Below are positions 1 to 41,759 of a stretch of DNA of 64,000 nucleotides, one piece after another. Both the position numbers and the translations under genes were made by a program. Within the stretch, counting starts at the first letter, position 1. Every line of letters starts with the position of its first letter. This DNA is from Sebastes aleutianus (taxonomy: Eukaryota; Chordata; Actinopteri; Perciformes; Sebastidae): NCBI GenBank assembly GCA_916700875.1, contig CAKAKS010000039.1:26252315-26316314 (forward strand), given 5' to 3'. The notes beneath the pieces are model-generated. The model did not search any database and had not been told where the DNA came from. It saw nothing but the letters and a program-made list of their open reading frames with translations.

Positions 1-440
1 TGATTCTTCCGTCAGCCTTTCACTCCTTTCATCTGCCACTGCCAGAAACTGTCAAAGCTTTCGCTCAGTCAGGGCTGGAGGAACATCGCCTTCTTCCTGT
101 TTTGTGCCATCAAGCAATAAAACAGATTTCCCTTCAAATCCAACCCGGAGGCACAAAATGAAAAACAGAGTAGCTGTTGGTAGAGGCTGCCAATCGCCAC
201 TCAATAGTGTACAGTGAGTTATTGATGTTAAAATAAGGTTGTTAAAATGAATAAAATCACAGGACAAGTACCAAAAAAAATGATAAATGATGGTATTTTC
301 TTACTATATTTTCTGTCTATTCAGCACTTTCTCTGCACTTTTTAATATCAATCTCTCCTGTTGTGGATTTGCTGTACTCATGTCAGAATTTTTATCCTCT
401 TGAAGCAACTTGAGTCTAAGTGAAGGAATGCAGCCTCTTG

Positions 441-443
<3 letters not shown>

Positions 444-489
<46 letters not shown>

Positions 490-506
490 GTGTGTGTGTG
501 TGTGTG
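444..506. repeat. (GT)n microsatellite
   Basis: Nearly pure GT with one C interruption. Confidence 0.95.
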
Positions 507-1615
507 CTCAGCTTCAGGGGAATGAGTTGTGCTGAGCCGTACCAGGACCTAAACATCCACAGTATCATCTGCCCTTCTCCACTTCCACAGTTCACAGAAC
601 AACATGACCGCTGAGGATGTCTCTGTCTTTCTTTCTCTGTCTTTTACTCTTTCCCCCAGTTTCTCTCTCTCCGACTCTGGTGCTGTTCTGTTTTTTGGGG
701 GGTCTTTCTTTTTTTTTTTACTTTCCGCACTTAGCAAAATAATGAGATTGCTAACATTTTGACAATTCTACTCAGACACTTCATCAGATTTTTTATTAGA
801 TTTTTTTAGAGTAAGGGGAAACCAGTGGGAAGTGAGGAAGACATCACAGTTAAGGCTGGCCCACACTAAAAGATTTTTCAAATCTTTAACAGTTGAAATG
901 TGAGGGACTCCACACATAACGACATGGTATCTTAAATTTAATAATTTTGTTCCTATAGTGTGTTGAGAGCAACAATTTGGCCAAAAACAGCACACCACAC
1001 ACTAACAGATTCCATTCATGAACAACAAGAGTCCCGACTAAAAAAACATAAATCTCGCAAAATATCCTGCGATCAAACGTAACTTTAGCGTAAAGAACCA
1101 TGGTGGACGACGGGCAGGAAGAATTAGGGATGTTAGTTTTTGCTCTACTTTGTACTGGAAATTCATGAAGGATGGATGGATGAAGTCATAGAGACATGTT
1201 ACATAAACACTTGCGTTGTTGCCACAAATCAACAGGTTGGTCCTCTATTTCTGAGCTCCATCTTACTACTACTTCATGCTTTGCGTTTTGCATTAGCTCA
1301 TGCATTAGCTGTGGCCGCCATGACGGCAGTGGTTGTCCTTCCTTCTTCAGTCAGCTTGATTCTCAATTGGCTATCGTTCTTTCCCGCGTGACTGCGTCAT
1401 CGGCTGTCCTCAGGGTTCCCCACACACAACAGGATATCCGATCGTAAATATAGAACATGTTTAATATTTACGATTTGAAATCGGAGCGGCCAGGATGGAC
1501 TTCCAAGCCAATCGGGGGATGTAAAAAACACTCTTAGCATACCTCATACCACAGGAATATCTGGAAAGATAATCTTTAGAACCATCAAAGAATCAGGGCT
1601 TTGCTGACGATAGTC

Positions 1616-1632
1616 GGGGGGGGGGGGGGGGG
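1616..1632. repeat. poly-G run (17 G)
   Basis: An uninterrupted G tract, unusual in length. It could be an assembly problem or a real G-rich tract. Confidence 0.9.
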
Positions 1633-2050
1633 ATCGGGTCCAAAATTGGCTTATTCTCGTGTAGCGCCAATATCATGGCTGGGTTAACCCACTAGGGGGC
1701 AAAATCTTACTTTATCAAGACTTTATCACCGCCAGCTATCAGCATTGTCCACACTGTACTTTATATTATGTCCTCTGTCCCTGTCCAGTCTTCATGTGTG
1801 CACCCTGTCATATAGATGAGGCAAACTATATCTTAATTAGGAGGAGTGGAAAGTGAGTCATATTTGAAAATAGTGTGGTGTAAAGATGATGCAACATTGG
1901 AATGGTGGTTCAATTTAAGCTTCTTATTTTCTCCCAAAGGCCTAGAAGTCTTGCAGTACATGTGGCCAGGGCATAGCTGTATGCCTGACACAATAATAAA
2001 CACATTCATTCACATCATACGTTACTGAAAACTTCAATAATAACACCCAA

Positions 2051-2347
2051 TAGGCCTTTTCCACAGCAAAGGAAAAGCACAGGTGTAATTAATGACATTA
2101 ACAATGGGCTTGAACCTTTCACTGCAGATATTTGGACACGTCATAGCAGGTAAAGCACAGGTGTATGTAATAACATTAATGATGGTTGCATTCCACTTCG
2201 GGGAGGACCTGGTATTGTGCGTGCAACTGGCTCGCTGGAATACCTTATTGGGACACTTGATGGAACCGAGCCATCGTTAAAGTTATTATTTCCACCTGTG
2301 CTTTTCCCGTTAAGACAAGTCAAAATGTGTAGTGTGGAAAAGGTCTA
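2051..2347. mobile_element. MITE family D with duplicated arm
   Basis: The ends TAGGCCTTTTCCACA and TGTGGAAAAGGTCTA are inverted. The left-arm segment AAGCACAGGTGTAATTAATG recurs as AAGCACAGGTGTATGTAAT 70 bp later, so part of the arm is duplicated. Related copies are at 24518-24722 and 46478-46975. Confidence 0.75.
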
Positions 2348-3606
2348 TTCCTCCCAACAGCCGTGAGCTCAACGAGACGGACTAACACGCTTTATTATTG
2401 TTTCTTTGGGTTTTTAAAAGATGTTTATTGTGGCTGATTAGACCTCTGCTCAAATTGAAGGTGGGCTGTAAATAAACCAAACTCAATGTACCAATTAAAA
2501 TGATTAAGGTGTTAGTTGTCCCACTTTAGCAGGTGCAACAGGAGAGTGAAGAAGGTGTCCATCATGCACACAGTCCTCAGGAGAATCTCCAATATGATTG
2601 TCTTCCGCAAGGACAAAAGATTTAAAATACATAGACTAAATATTATACACTTTACCCAGTTGTGAAGCCTCATAGAAACGTATCCATAATGCTATAATTA
2701 ACACAGACACCATCAAAGCAGAAGTGATATAAAGCTGTGTTAACCAATGTGTGGCTTCTAGGGGGCAGAAGAACTCCAAAACAACCTGACAGACACACAG
2801 ACCTGACATATTATCAATCATGTTGCAAAAAGTTTGCAAAAGCTTCCTACTTATATCCAGCAGACACTGAGCAAAATGATTATTACCATTACCATTGGAG
2901 TTTCAAGTTGAACATTCACTGGCCTTTTAGCATGGGTTTGGTCTAAACCAGTGGGCAACTCCGGGTCTGAAAAGTGAAATATGGTCACCCTAGATTATAT
3001 AGAAGTCTATGAGAAAATTACCCTACTTCTCACTTGATTTATTACCTCAGTAAACGTTGTAAACATGAGTTTATGGTCTCAATCACTAGTTTCAAGTCTT
3101 CTTCAATACAGCACAATGTACATTTAGTAAATTATGGTCCCATTTAGAGTAAAATAGACCATAAAGCAGGGTATGCTTTAGGGCGTGGCTACCTTGTGAT
3201 TGTCCGGTCAGGGAGTGTGTTTTCATCTAACAATTTTAACCCTTTCACAGTGTTTTCAGTGCATGAAAGCTAATTATAACCTTTCTGATCGCCTAAAAAC
3301 GTTATTCAGTGTACGATTGTACTTAGCTCCACCCTCTCCTGTCATTTCTGGTTGCAAAGAACCAACATGGCAACAGCCACAAATGCCAATCTTGAGGGTT
3401 CAAAACGGCAGTCCATGAACCAATGGGTGACATCACGGTGACTACATCCACTTCTTATATACAGTCTATGGTCTTAACCATGTCCTATGATATATTTTTG
3501 ACTCTTTAGTGGTTACATGTTCCACTGTCTTCACCAACTAGTCACTAACTTTGTCTGTCTGTCGTTTCGTGCTGCAGGTAGTCTTTCACAAAGCTGTGAC
3601 TGTAAT
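2348..3606. other. intergenic, no gene seen
   Basis: AT-rich sequence with no recognisable coding region. A short segment at about 3434-3471 (ACTTCTTATATACAGTCTAT) is an end of MITE family C. Confidence 0.5.
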
Positions 3607-4261
3607 GCTGTGTCTCAATTCAGATACATCCGTCAGTACATTTCCATGTAGTACACTATGTACACTACGTACTTACTTGTGTAGTGCGTGAATTTCGGCA
3701 GGATAATGTTGTCTCAAATGGAATGTGGCTGTACTTGTTTGCTGTACGATCGCAACATTTGACCACTTCTTCTTCAATTCGTTTTGACGCCACTAATTTC
3801 TTTAAAGCATTAACGCAACTTGTGATTTTTAGGTTGACGTGGGCTCAGAGTGATGATACTTGCATCATATGAAACTAGACAGCCTAAGAAATCCATTGTT
3901 ACCAACCATGTCATACTAGCTTTTCGTGAAGGAGGTTAAATAATACACCAAACTTACGCAAAATTTTGGCGAGGAAAAACTGGCATGGCCATTTTCAAAG
4001 GGGTCCCTTGACCTCTGACCTCAAGATATGTGAATGAAAATGGGTTCTATGGGTCAAGTCATAGTCAAGTCAGCAAACTGACAGCTGTTTCTGGACAATA
4101 TTTGTCATTGATTTGTGTTGTTAATTAATTTCCAATAATAAATATATACGTATATTTTCATAAGGCAAAAATTTTATTAATTTGCGATTAATCCCAATTA
4201 ACTATTTTAATTGATTGACAGCCCTAGTAAGTACGGAAAAACGCAAATTGAGACACAGCAC
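3607..4261. mobile_element. inverted-repeat element containing a family B copy (nested)
   Basis: The outer ends GCTGTGTCTCAATT (3607-3620) and AATTGAGACACAGC (4247-4260) are inverted. Inside, about 3780-4226 is a truncated plus-oriented family B copy ending GATTGACAGCCCTA. The order implies that family B inserted into an older element. Confidence 0.75.
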
Positions 4262-5640
4262 AGGTTGAGCTAGTTGCTTGCAGGTTAAAATAACAATAAA
4301 AAAAGTTCTGATTGGCTGAAAAGCAAAAAGGCTTGATGTACTGCTACTTGGCGCCCTCAGAATTTGCTTGTATGTGATTTTTTCTTTCTCAGTATTTTTC
4401 AAGAGGCCTAATCCATGTTTTCTATATCTGCTTTAAGTAGAACATTTAGATACAGCGTCTAATGTGACTACTGGAAGTGGACAAAGCTCCGGTTACACTG
4501 ACCAGCTCTCTTGCTTCAAAGGCCTTCAGCGGCATGGAGCTGGAACGGAGATGAAACACCATACACACACACACACAGAGCAGAGAGAGCAGAGAGAGAT
4601 GAGAGATATAGGCCTTGTCCGACAGCTGAGATATAGCACCAGAGCCCTGGGGAGTTTCAGGGGATTTCCACCGAGGGAATCGGACACGTTGTCTGATTTA
4701 CACTAACACTTTGGCTAAACTTATGATAAAAGTTCACAAAAGAAACATTGCTGTATCTGTCTTTATCCATCTCTGCCTCCATCTGTCTCTGCCTGTTTTC
4801 TGCTCTGCTGCTTTCCCTCTCTCTCTCCATAAATACTCCGGTGGCTGTTGGTTGAGGACATTTTAAAGTTGTGAGTTATTGTTTTTATATACGTGAGTGT
4901 TGTTGACTGTCATCTTACTGATGGAATTTCCTCTTTAAAAAGTATTGTCATAAGTTATTGGGAAGCTGAAGGTCATACGAGCGTATTTAAACCTTAAAAA
5001 GAAGCTGATGGAAAGGATGAGGAGGTATAAGAAGAAACAGCATGAGAGATTGAAAGAGAATGAAGACTAAAAGAGAAATGAGTGAGGCTGAAAGAAAACA
5101 CATTCATTTTGATCTGCTCCTTTTTTCACTGAGAGGAGAGCCAAGGAATGCAGAGAGGAATCTGGTGAGAGATAAAGAGAGGGAAGTGGATGGTACTGTA
5201 CTGTACTGAGTGTATGTGCTGATTGAGCAACTGTTTCTTTTTACTACTAATAATGTTTGAATTCAGTTTTTAAAAAAGAAAAAGTGTGCTTTTAGTCACA
5301 ACCAGGACAGGATATACTGTACTGAAGAAGAAAACGTTCTCTTGTGTGTTACGGGAGGGAACCTGGGTCAAGGTCAGCTGATGTATAGACTTAGTATTTG
5401 CTCATATTTCTTTCTTTTTCTTTTTACAAGATATTGTAACTTCAGAGCAGTGGCATTTTTCCAAAGAAATAACTGGTTCCTCATAACGATGGAATTATAC
5501 ATAGTGAGGGCAACAGTATTTCATGGATATTACTTTCTGTGTGTGAGGAGGAGTTGACATTTTAATACCGCGGACAGAGGAAAACTATTATGTGACGACA
5601 CTACTATATTATGGACTAATAAATAAATGCTGGCTTAATA
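4262..5640. other. intergenic, no gene seen
   Basis: Includes purine-rich stretches (4960-5180) and no coding signal that I recognise. Confidence 0.5.
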
Positions 5641-7039
5641 TTAAAGGGGACGTATTAAGCTTTTTCCCTTTCCTTTAGTGTGTTATATAGTTTTTTGTGC
5701 ATGTAAAAGGTCTGCAAAGTTACAAAGCCCAAAGTCCACGCCAAAGGGAGTTACTCTCCCCCACAGAAACACTGCCCCTGAAATCCCTTGCTTGAAGTCC
5801 CGCCTTTTCTTCCGTAACGTGGTGATGTCACCAATTAACACAATTGGATACATCAGACTGGCAATACGTCCAAAGTAGGCTCTCATGACCACGCCCCCTT
5901 TTGAGGGAAAATTATCTTGTGTCTCAAGAAGTTGAAATATGTCTCCAAACTTCTACTTTAAACTATCCGGTAATAATAATAACGTTATGCCAAAGAGTTG
6001 CTGTGTACTTGGTTGCACCAACAATAAATCCAAAAACGCTGATCTCCGATTTGTTCACCTGCTGTGTCCTAAAAAAAGATATAAAAGAGGGGCTTTATGA
6101 CGAGGCTGCGCTCCCGTTTGGGGGAAAGAAACTTGCTGTCACAGGAGATAAAATGACTGTTGTGTAGCGGGTTAACCAAGGCTATCACACTGAGATTTGA
6201 GGCACATACGATATGTGAATATTCACTGTCAGTGTGGTAAATGATGCTGGTGACAGTGATTAACATGGCTAGCTAACGTTAGCTTGAGTGGGAGGCTGCT
6301 GCAGTAATACAGTCATACATTAACGTTATAGCAGCATCAGACTGTCGTCTCCAACTAAATCTCAGCCTATAGATCAAACAGTTGGCTATTAACACGTTGG
6401 TTATTTACAGACAACACGTAGACTAATGTGATCCAATCAGATATGTATAGAAGTCTGGATAAGCAATATCTGTCCACTGTGTTGGACGGGGGAAGACTGA
6501 AGGGACATGACGGCGATCAACGTTCATTTATTAAGGTACGAACGCTCGGGTTCAGGCAAGGTCACAAAATAATTATTAGACGTGTATTAAACAAACGTTA
6601 ACAAGAGATAGAGCATAAAAACTTGTCAAAATTACAATCCAAACATACAGCAAATTGCATTGAAGTCTAAGGGATCTTCGGTTTTCTTTGACGTTTTGCA
6701 AAGTACCCGTATGTGCCGGTCTGATGCATAACGGCTTGTCTGGCACGCCCTCAAACGAAACTAGTTTGAGCAGAGCTGGTGCAGAGTCCGAAGACTTTGG
6801 TTCGGTAGACCAAACAAGAGTGGGCCAGCTGACCAATCAGAGCAGACTTTTCGGGAGGCGGGACCAGGAGCTCAAACAGAGCGTTTTAGACAGAGGGTGA
6901 AAAGAGGTGCTGCAGCACAGCCGATATGAGAAAGAGTTAAGTGTTTTTTTTTTTTTAAATTAAAGCATTAAAACATGTTCTAGTAGAAACCCAAAATACA
7001 AGTATGAACCTGAAAGTAAGCATAATAGGTCCTCTTTAA
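5641..7039 (+). mobile_element. TTAA-flanked DNA transposon relic, probably Kolobok-like
   Basis: The ends are inverted repeats, TTAAAGGGGACGTATTA at 5641 and its counterpart ending CCTCTTTAA at 7039, so TTAA borders both sides. TTAA targets together with a THAP-domain transposase are the hallmarks of the Kolobok superfamily. This copy has a THAP start (5987-6100) and no other recognisable transposase part. Kolobok assignment is inference; piggyBac also uses TTAA but does not carry THAP. Confidence 0.7.
5987..6100 (+). pseudogene. THAP-domain N-terminal fragment
   Basis: A 37-codon reading frame begins MPKSCCVLGCTNNKSKNADL and soon hits TGA (6098-6100). The start matches the N-terminus of THAP zinc-finger domains (Cys pair, then basic/Asn-rich loop, then LRF). 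The remaining ligands and the AVPTIF region are not readable in frame, so this is a truncated relic within the 5641-7039 element. Confidence 0.7.
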
Positions 7040-7935
7040 ACAACAAAGACAACTCTTAAATTAATAAATAAAGACCACACAGGCAAACTTGTACTGTATC
7101 AAAACAGTCACAATACATTTAAACAGAGAGAAACCATCATTTTCAACTGTCTCACACTTTTGAGTACAAAATGTTTCACTGACATTTGCTGTTATATGAC
7201 TCAAATATTAATACACATGAAAGAAACAAAAAATGAAAAGTAGAAACACTTCCTGGATCCATCCAAAGACAAGTCTGAAATATATCAGTTAAGTTACATA
7301 TTTTCCCCCATGGAAAGAGTTCAGTTCCCAGGGTGAAGAAGTATTATTTACATCTTAACCATAATGTCCCGGCCACAGAGCCAGTGTGACCAAACAGACA
7401 TATTTTAGAAAAGTCTAGCAATATTTACACACCACAGAGACAAGAGACTCCAAGAGAAAACAAATCCAATCCTCACATTACTGAAAAACAAAAAAAAAGT
7501 TCAGCTTTTTAAATACAGGGCATATTTGTGTTTGCAATGTTTATTTTATGCTGACCAGACAGAACACCAAAAGCTTACATTGCAAACACTGCATATGATG
7601 TTAGATGCAAATTATTCCCTTAATTGGATGTCTTTAAATCAAAGCCTGTTCCATATATTTCATGTGAAAACTATAAGAAAATGCAGCGAGGGCTATCATG
7701 TGCATGAGCACAGCAAGGAGACTGAATGACACCTCACTCCCTTTAAATCATTCCAGTGAAAGCAATTTTTGTCCACAAAACGATAATAAATAACCCTTCC
7801 CAAAGTAGTTCAACATAAGAGATATTTACAGCTGAAAAGGCGCTAAACTGTAGGGGCATACTGTATATATAGCTGACCTTTGACGATAAATTATGAATGA
7901 AATATTACATTATAGTAAAGCTGGAGTGTGCATGA
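7040..7935. other. single-copy sequence, possibly distal wt1 3' UTR
   Basis: No repeat signature is seen. On the minus strand an AATAAA lies near 7545-7538, with T/G-rich sequence following. It might be the distal end of a long wt1 3' UTR or simply intergenic. Confidence 0.25.
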
Positions 7936-8403
7936 GACAGATAATCTGGTTCCTCTGCCTCCTTTTAGGGCTCCTACTGGCATCTGCAAGATTTCTCCGG
8001 AAAACAACCAATCAAAGCCGAGCTGTCTCTGAGCAGCTGTCAATCACTCGTGAACTCCGATCAAACGGTCAAACTAGGCAGCGCTGATCAAATATGAATT
8101 AAATATTCTGTTACTGTAATGCCTATTTCTCTCCTCAGATGTTTTCAGAATCATCTTGTAGTGTACTGTTTAGCTGTGAAAAGAAAAAGTTTGCTCCGGC
8201 CGGTGGGCGGTGCTTGGTTTTGGCTCGCCGGGTCACAAACTTTTTCATTTTCATATTTGATCAGCGCTGCCTAGTTTGACAGTTTGATCGGAGTTTTTTG
8301 AATTTTGTCAGTGATTAATGTTTGTTTTCTTTCAAGCACGGTGAAATCTTGCAAATGCCATTAGGAGCACTGGGAGAAGGATTTTTTTCACAGATTATCT
8401 GTC
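7936..8403. mobile_element. foldback element
   Basis: The ends GACAGATAATCTG and CAGATTATCTGTC are inverted. A second inverted pair lies further in: GGCATCTGCAAGATTTC against GAAATCTTGCAAATGCC, and ACTCCGATCAAACGGTCAAA against its complement at about 8272-8295. Nearly the whole element could fold. Confidence 0.8.
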
Positions 8404-8404
8404 G

Positions 8405-8851
8405 CTGAGTTCCATTTGAACTGGGAAGTCAGAATATCCGAGTTCCCAGTCGGAAATTTGAACTGGTACGCCCTCTGAAGTCGGATTTACGACTCAGAAA
8501 GTCGGAAGAACCTCACCAACCCCGACCGCAAAACCCAAGATGGCTGCTCCGCGCATCAACGGTAAAAAATCTGTAGTAATATATTGTTTATAGCATTTAT
8601 GTCTTATTTATGTTTCATTAAATCAGCCGTACACACATTACTGTCCAACTTCTATCTCTGGACACATTGTTTGTATGCACAAAATACCGGAGTAATGCAT
8701 CGGTATCAACTGGTATTGCTAACAATAGCTAACAACGGCTAACCTGACTGGACAAACCCGTATTTTCCACCTTGTACTGGAATGCGGTCAGCTCGGGTGT
8801 GACGTCATTCACAGCTCCGATTTCCGATTTCCGAGGTAAATGGAACTCAGC
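8405..8851. mobile_element. inverted-repeat MITE adjoining the foldback element
   Basis: It starts GCTGAGTTCCATTT and ends AAATGGAACTCAGC, a perfect inverted end. Subterminal TCGGAAATT / ATTTCCGA motifs repeat. It is directly next to 7936-8403, so one probably inserted into or beside the other. Confidence 0.7.
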
Positions 8852-9299
8852 GCGCCTCATGAACTACTGTCAGGATATAGTGACAGTTTTATAAAAATAA
8901 CTTTTTATCATATTTGCTCAAAGTTACGGACTGCTCCTTTAAGATGGAAACATTTTTATCTGAGATTCGACTGGAGCGTCTTGACATGGAAAGATCCCAA
9001 CAATTCACTCTGGGTAATGGGAACCTCTGTGAAGTAAATGTACTAGTGTGTATATTTTCATATTTACATCTCCCTAACACAGCATTTTTCTGATGGTGGA
9101 AAAACAAGTACTGGTAAACAGAAACTCAGGTTAAATGATGCTCTTTTCATTTGTTCTGACTGACTTTATGAAACGATAATTCAAAACAAGGAAAGATTTC
9201 TTTAATCTGGTGTGGTGATATGCTGTATGTTATTTATAGTTAGGGGGCTGCGGTTTTTACACAGTGCTAAAGTCTGTCTGAACATGACAGGACATATTT

Positions 9300-10146
9300 G
9301 TGGTTTTGGTATTTTAATGGGATTTAGCATATAGAATATTGCCGTCCTTATCCTTTTATCGTCCAAACCCTGGACGAGTAAAGGCTGTTTCCAATAAACA
9401 CATTTTTGAATGTATCCAGACTCTTTTGGCCCAGACTGTGCTATCTAGTTCTTAAAATAAAAAATGATGTACAACTACTATTCACTTTTTTACAGGACCC
9501 ATTAGGACTTCACTGGTTCCAACACAGGCTAGTATCTTGGGTGCAAAGGGGGTACCCAGGTTTGGATTAACCAGAGACAGAAAAATATACAACATAGTCT
9601 CACGGCAGTTTGTGAAATAGTCACGAAATTTAATATATTTGATTCGTGTACATAGACACAAATTTCCCTCTGTTTTTGTGACGCTCAGCACGACTTTCAA
9701 CAATGTATTTTTCGTGCTTTTTCCTACGAATGTCCAGCAACACGTGACGCATGTGTCAATTTCCGCTCCAGTCTTTTCAAAATAAAACTACTTAGTTAAG
9801 TTTAGGAATAGATCGAATTGGTTAGGCTTAGGCAACAAAACTATTTAGGAACGCCGGTCTCCTGGGCAAAAGTCCAGTGTGTTTCGACCCACCCCGACCT
9901 CCTCTCTATGCGGCTCTCGCTGCTTTTTATATTTCCTGATTCACAATTACGTGGATTACAAACAAATTGATTTCGTGCTGACCATCACGAAATAAAATGT
10001 GAAATTCATGTCTATGTACACAAATCAAATACAAAACAAATTTCGCGACTATTTCACAAACTGCTGTGCGACTGGGCTGAAATATACGTAAGCAGATGTA
10101 ACCCAGATGTTTACATTTCAAACTGTGATACGGGCCGAAAAAAGAT
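9300..10146 (-). other. wt1: probable wt1 3' UTR (proximal part), interrupted by a MITE
   Basis: This is the sequence following the wt1 stop on the minus strand. No AATAAA is visible in the first 800 bases. A variant ATTAAA reads at about 9319-9314 (minus), and a standard AATAAA much further on at about 7545-7538. Either could end the transcript, so the 3' limit is unknown. Most of 9595-10079 is a transposable element. Transcript data would settle the end. Confidence 0.35.
9595..10079. mobile_element. MITE family A, copy in the wt1 3' UTR
   Basis: A terminal inverted repeat of about 60 bp: the left arm has CAGTTTGTGAAATAGTCACG and the right arm its complement (ACTATTTCACAAACTGCTG). A second copy lies at 42062-42774 and a partial one at about 21350-21850. 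It ends 67 bp from the wt1 stop codon, so it is probably transcribed in the mRNA and could fold into a hairpin. Confidence 0.85.
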
Positions 10147-39194
<29,048 letters not shown>

Positions 39195-39692
39195 TGTGGT
39201 CCAGGGGACAAAACTAGGACAAAGGTAGGCTATTTTTAAATTTGATCTGTCTCCCTGTACCTGTCTGTGTGTCTGGCTGACCCAAACCCAAATCAGCCAC
39301 CAACCTTTAAATCCTTGAGAGTCTAGAAAGTCTTTCTCTTACTGTAAGAACTGTTTCAAGTCTTCTCTGGTTCAGTTTTTGCCCATCAGTTGTTTACAAC
39401 ACCACGCAGCTGATCTGGAAACTCCTTAAGTCCAACAGAAGTTCATGGCGACAAAGCTAAGTCAACTTTTCTCAGCAGCAGAAGCAGCACGAGGAGGAGA
39501 AATAAAGGCAGATTAAACGCAATGATCGGCTGTGATCTTCACTGTTTCCCTCCACAGCAGCGGTAAATGATTGTTTGGTTCGGAGAGATGGAGTCCATTC
39601 AAGGAGGAGAGGGGCTTCTGCTCAGAGCTTCCTCAGTGAATGGAGAAAGAGGAGTGAGGAGGAGTGAGGAGGAGTAGCCCTCATGCTCTCAG

Positions 39693-39729
<37 letters not shown>

Positions 39730-39760
39730 AGGGTAGGAGGTGGAGTCAGAAGGTGATGAA
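39195..39760 (-). promoter_or_regulatory. wt1: putative wt1 5' UTR and promoter region
   Basis: This is the sequence directly upstream of the wt1 ATG. Read on the gene strand it is rich in CT/CCTCC tracts (39590-39680) and contains a (CA) array at 39726-39695, about 500 bp above the ATG. I see no TATA box that I would defend. WT1 promoters in other vertebrates are TATA-less and GC-rich. The transcription start is not determinable from sequence alone. Confidence 0.35.
39695..39726. repeat. (GT)n microsatellite upstream of wt1
   Basis: A pure 32-bp GT array about 500 bp upstream of the wt1 ATG. Alternating purine-pyrimidine sequence can adopt Z-DNA. Confidence 0.95.
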
Positions 39761-41083
39761 GGACAGGAGCCCTCTGACTTCATTCATTTACTGTATGCAC
39801 AACAGTACACACATACACATTTACAGGAAAATAAATCCCAATTCTGGCATCAGTGACTAACACAAAAATAAAATTATTTATTATATTTTGGGTAAAATAG
39901 TAAAACTCATCATGAAATTTTCTCTCAGCTTGTTGAGAACAAAAATATCCTGCTCTGTTGTTTCATAAGGTTGGAGAGCTATAAATCTACTTTATTATTG
40001 CTGAGAGGCTGATGTGCTGGATATTTCAGCTATTTTTTTTTCTGGGTTATATACACATGGGCTTATCATTTTTAATCAAGAACTATCATAAAAGCAATTT
40101 TAAGACATTTGTAATAGCAAAAAAAGGACAGTGTGTATTCACGCTGTGATAGCCTGCTGAATATAGTCCCTCATGTTCACCTGGACAGAATATAGAGGTG
40201 AGAAACGAGGCCGGGCAGCGCGCAGGGATACAGAACGCAACATTAAATACATTCGATTCTTTCTGAGGTTTATTCAGGTTCTAGAACGTGTCCCTCCGAT
40301 TAGAAAGTAAATCTATAATTACCTTTTAAATAATAATTATTTTTGATGCTTACAACAAAACGGATAACGGTCGATTTTAAATTGTTAGCAGATTAATTGT
40401 TATTGAATCTTGCGGATTTAGGCTTCAAGGCCTCGACGGGTCTATTCGTTTGTTTGTTATTCATTTTTTGCCTACAAAATCAGATCTTTCCATGCAAAAT
40501 GCAGACAATAGTAAAATAAAATCATAGTAAAATTGCCCTTTATAGATAGATAGATAGATGGATGTACTTTATTGATCCAAAATTGCACCTGAACCTGAAT
40601 AAATAAAATGTACATATCAACAGTAGAGAAATATATCTATAGAATACACAATATAAAGCATATTAGAATACACCTGACTACTATAACTAACAAAATATAA
40701 ACATGGAATAACGTACTACATTAGCAAAGTGTGCAAGTTACTATAATTTGTTTTTAAAATAAAAATGAAATGAGGTAGTAAATGTGTAAAATGTAGATGA
40801 GTAAAATCCAAGTGTCCCTGGAACGTTTATTATTTACCAATATGATTTATTGTGGCCTGAAAACTACCGTAAAAAACCTCGGACATATATTAAAGTAAAC
40901 GGTGAAGCGGAAACATCATTTAGTGTCAATTAAATAGGATGAAATGGGTTTTTTTCACTACTGTGCAGCAAAAAAAAACATGCATCTATTTATTTATTTC
41001 AACACTATATATTATTATAAACTAAACGATGAATTATTATTATTATTATTACAGCTCCAAACCTTCCTGACGGTTTTCCCGTT

Positions 41084-41088
<5 letters not shown>

Positions 41089-41135
<47 letters not shown>

Positions 41136-41279
41136 TTCTTTGTTCTCTGTTCATTATTCATTATTACTTGTGATGATAAATGTAAATAAAGTCCTGCTGA
41201 AAAGTCCGTTTCTGTTACAACCTACAGTATCTCTCTCTCTATGTGTGTGTGTGTGCGTGTGTGTGTGTGTGTGTGTGTG
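41089..41279. repeat. (TC)n and (GT)n microsatellites
   Basis: TC array at 41089-41129 and GT array at 41240-41279, separated by single-copy sequence. Confidence 0.9.
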
Positions 41280-41759
41280 AAAGGAGGATAACGGCTCATT
41301 TAATGCAAATATCATATTTTACCAGCAGTGTTGAAGCGCCCAATAAAATAGATGTAGGCTACAGGCAGACTTTAACCTCCAGTTTACCTAATAATAATAA
41401 TAATAACAAAAGCAATTCATTAATTAAAATGCGCGAGCTGCAGATGTTGAAAAACTTAAAAAAAAAAAAAGTATAATTTTCTTATTATGCGCCGAAAACT
41501 TTCGTCAATAATCAGATGTCAGCTTCATTAATGTGTCTACATAAACTCACTTCAAACCAATTAGGTAATTTTTAAATTATCAATACAAGTGACCATTAAT
41601 TCTGTCTTACTTTGAAAATACTGATATAATTATGCTTCTGCGTGTTTAGATTTTTTTTATAACACTTTCAGTCATCAAAGAGAGCAGCTCTTCTTTTCTA
41701 CAGTCTTGTCTAAAACACTTCCTTCCTCCAGAAGTATTTGTTGCTGTACCAACTTCATC

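Larger units (their letters stand above)
1..2050. other. intergenic, no gene seen
   Basis: Open frames are short and unconserved. Part of 850-1500 resembles a common teleost repeat from memory, but no second copy here supports it. Confidence 0.5.
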
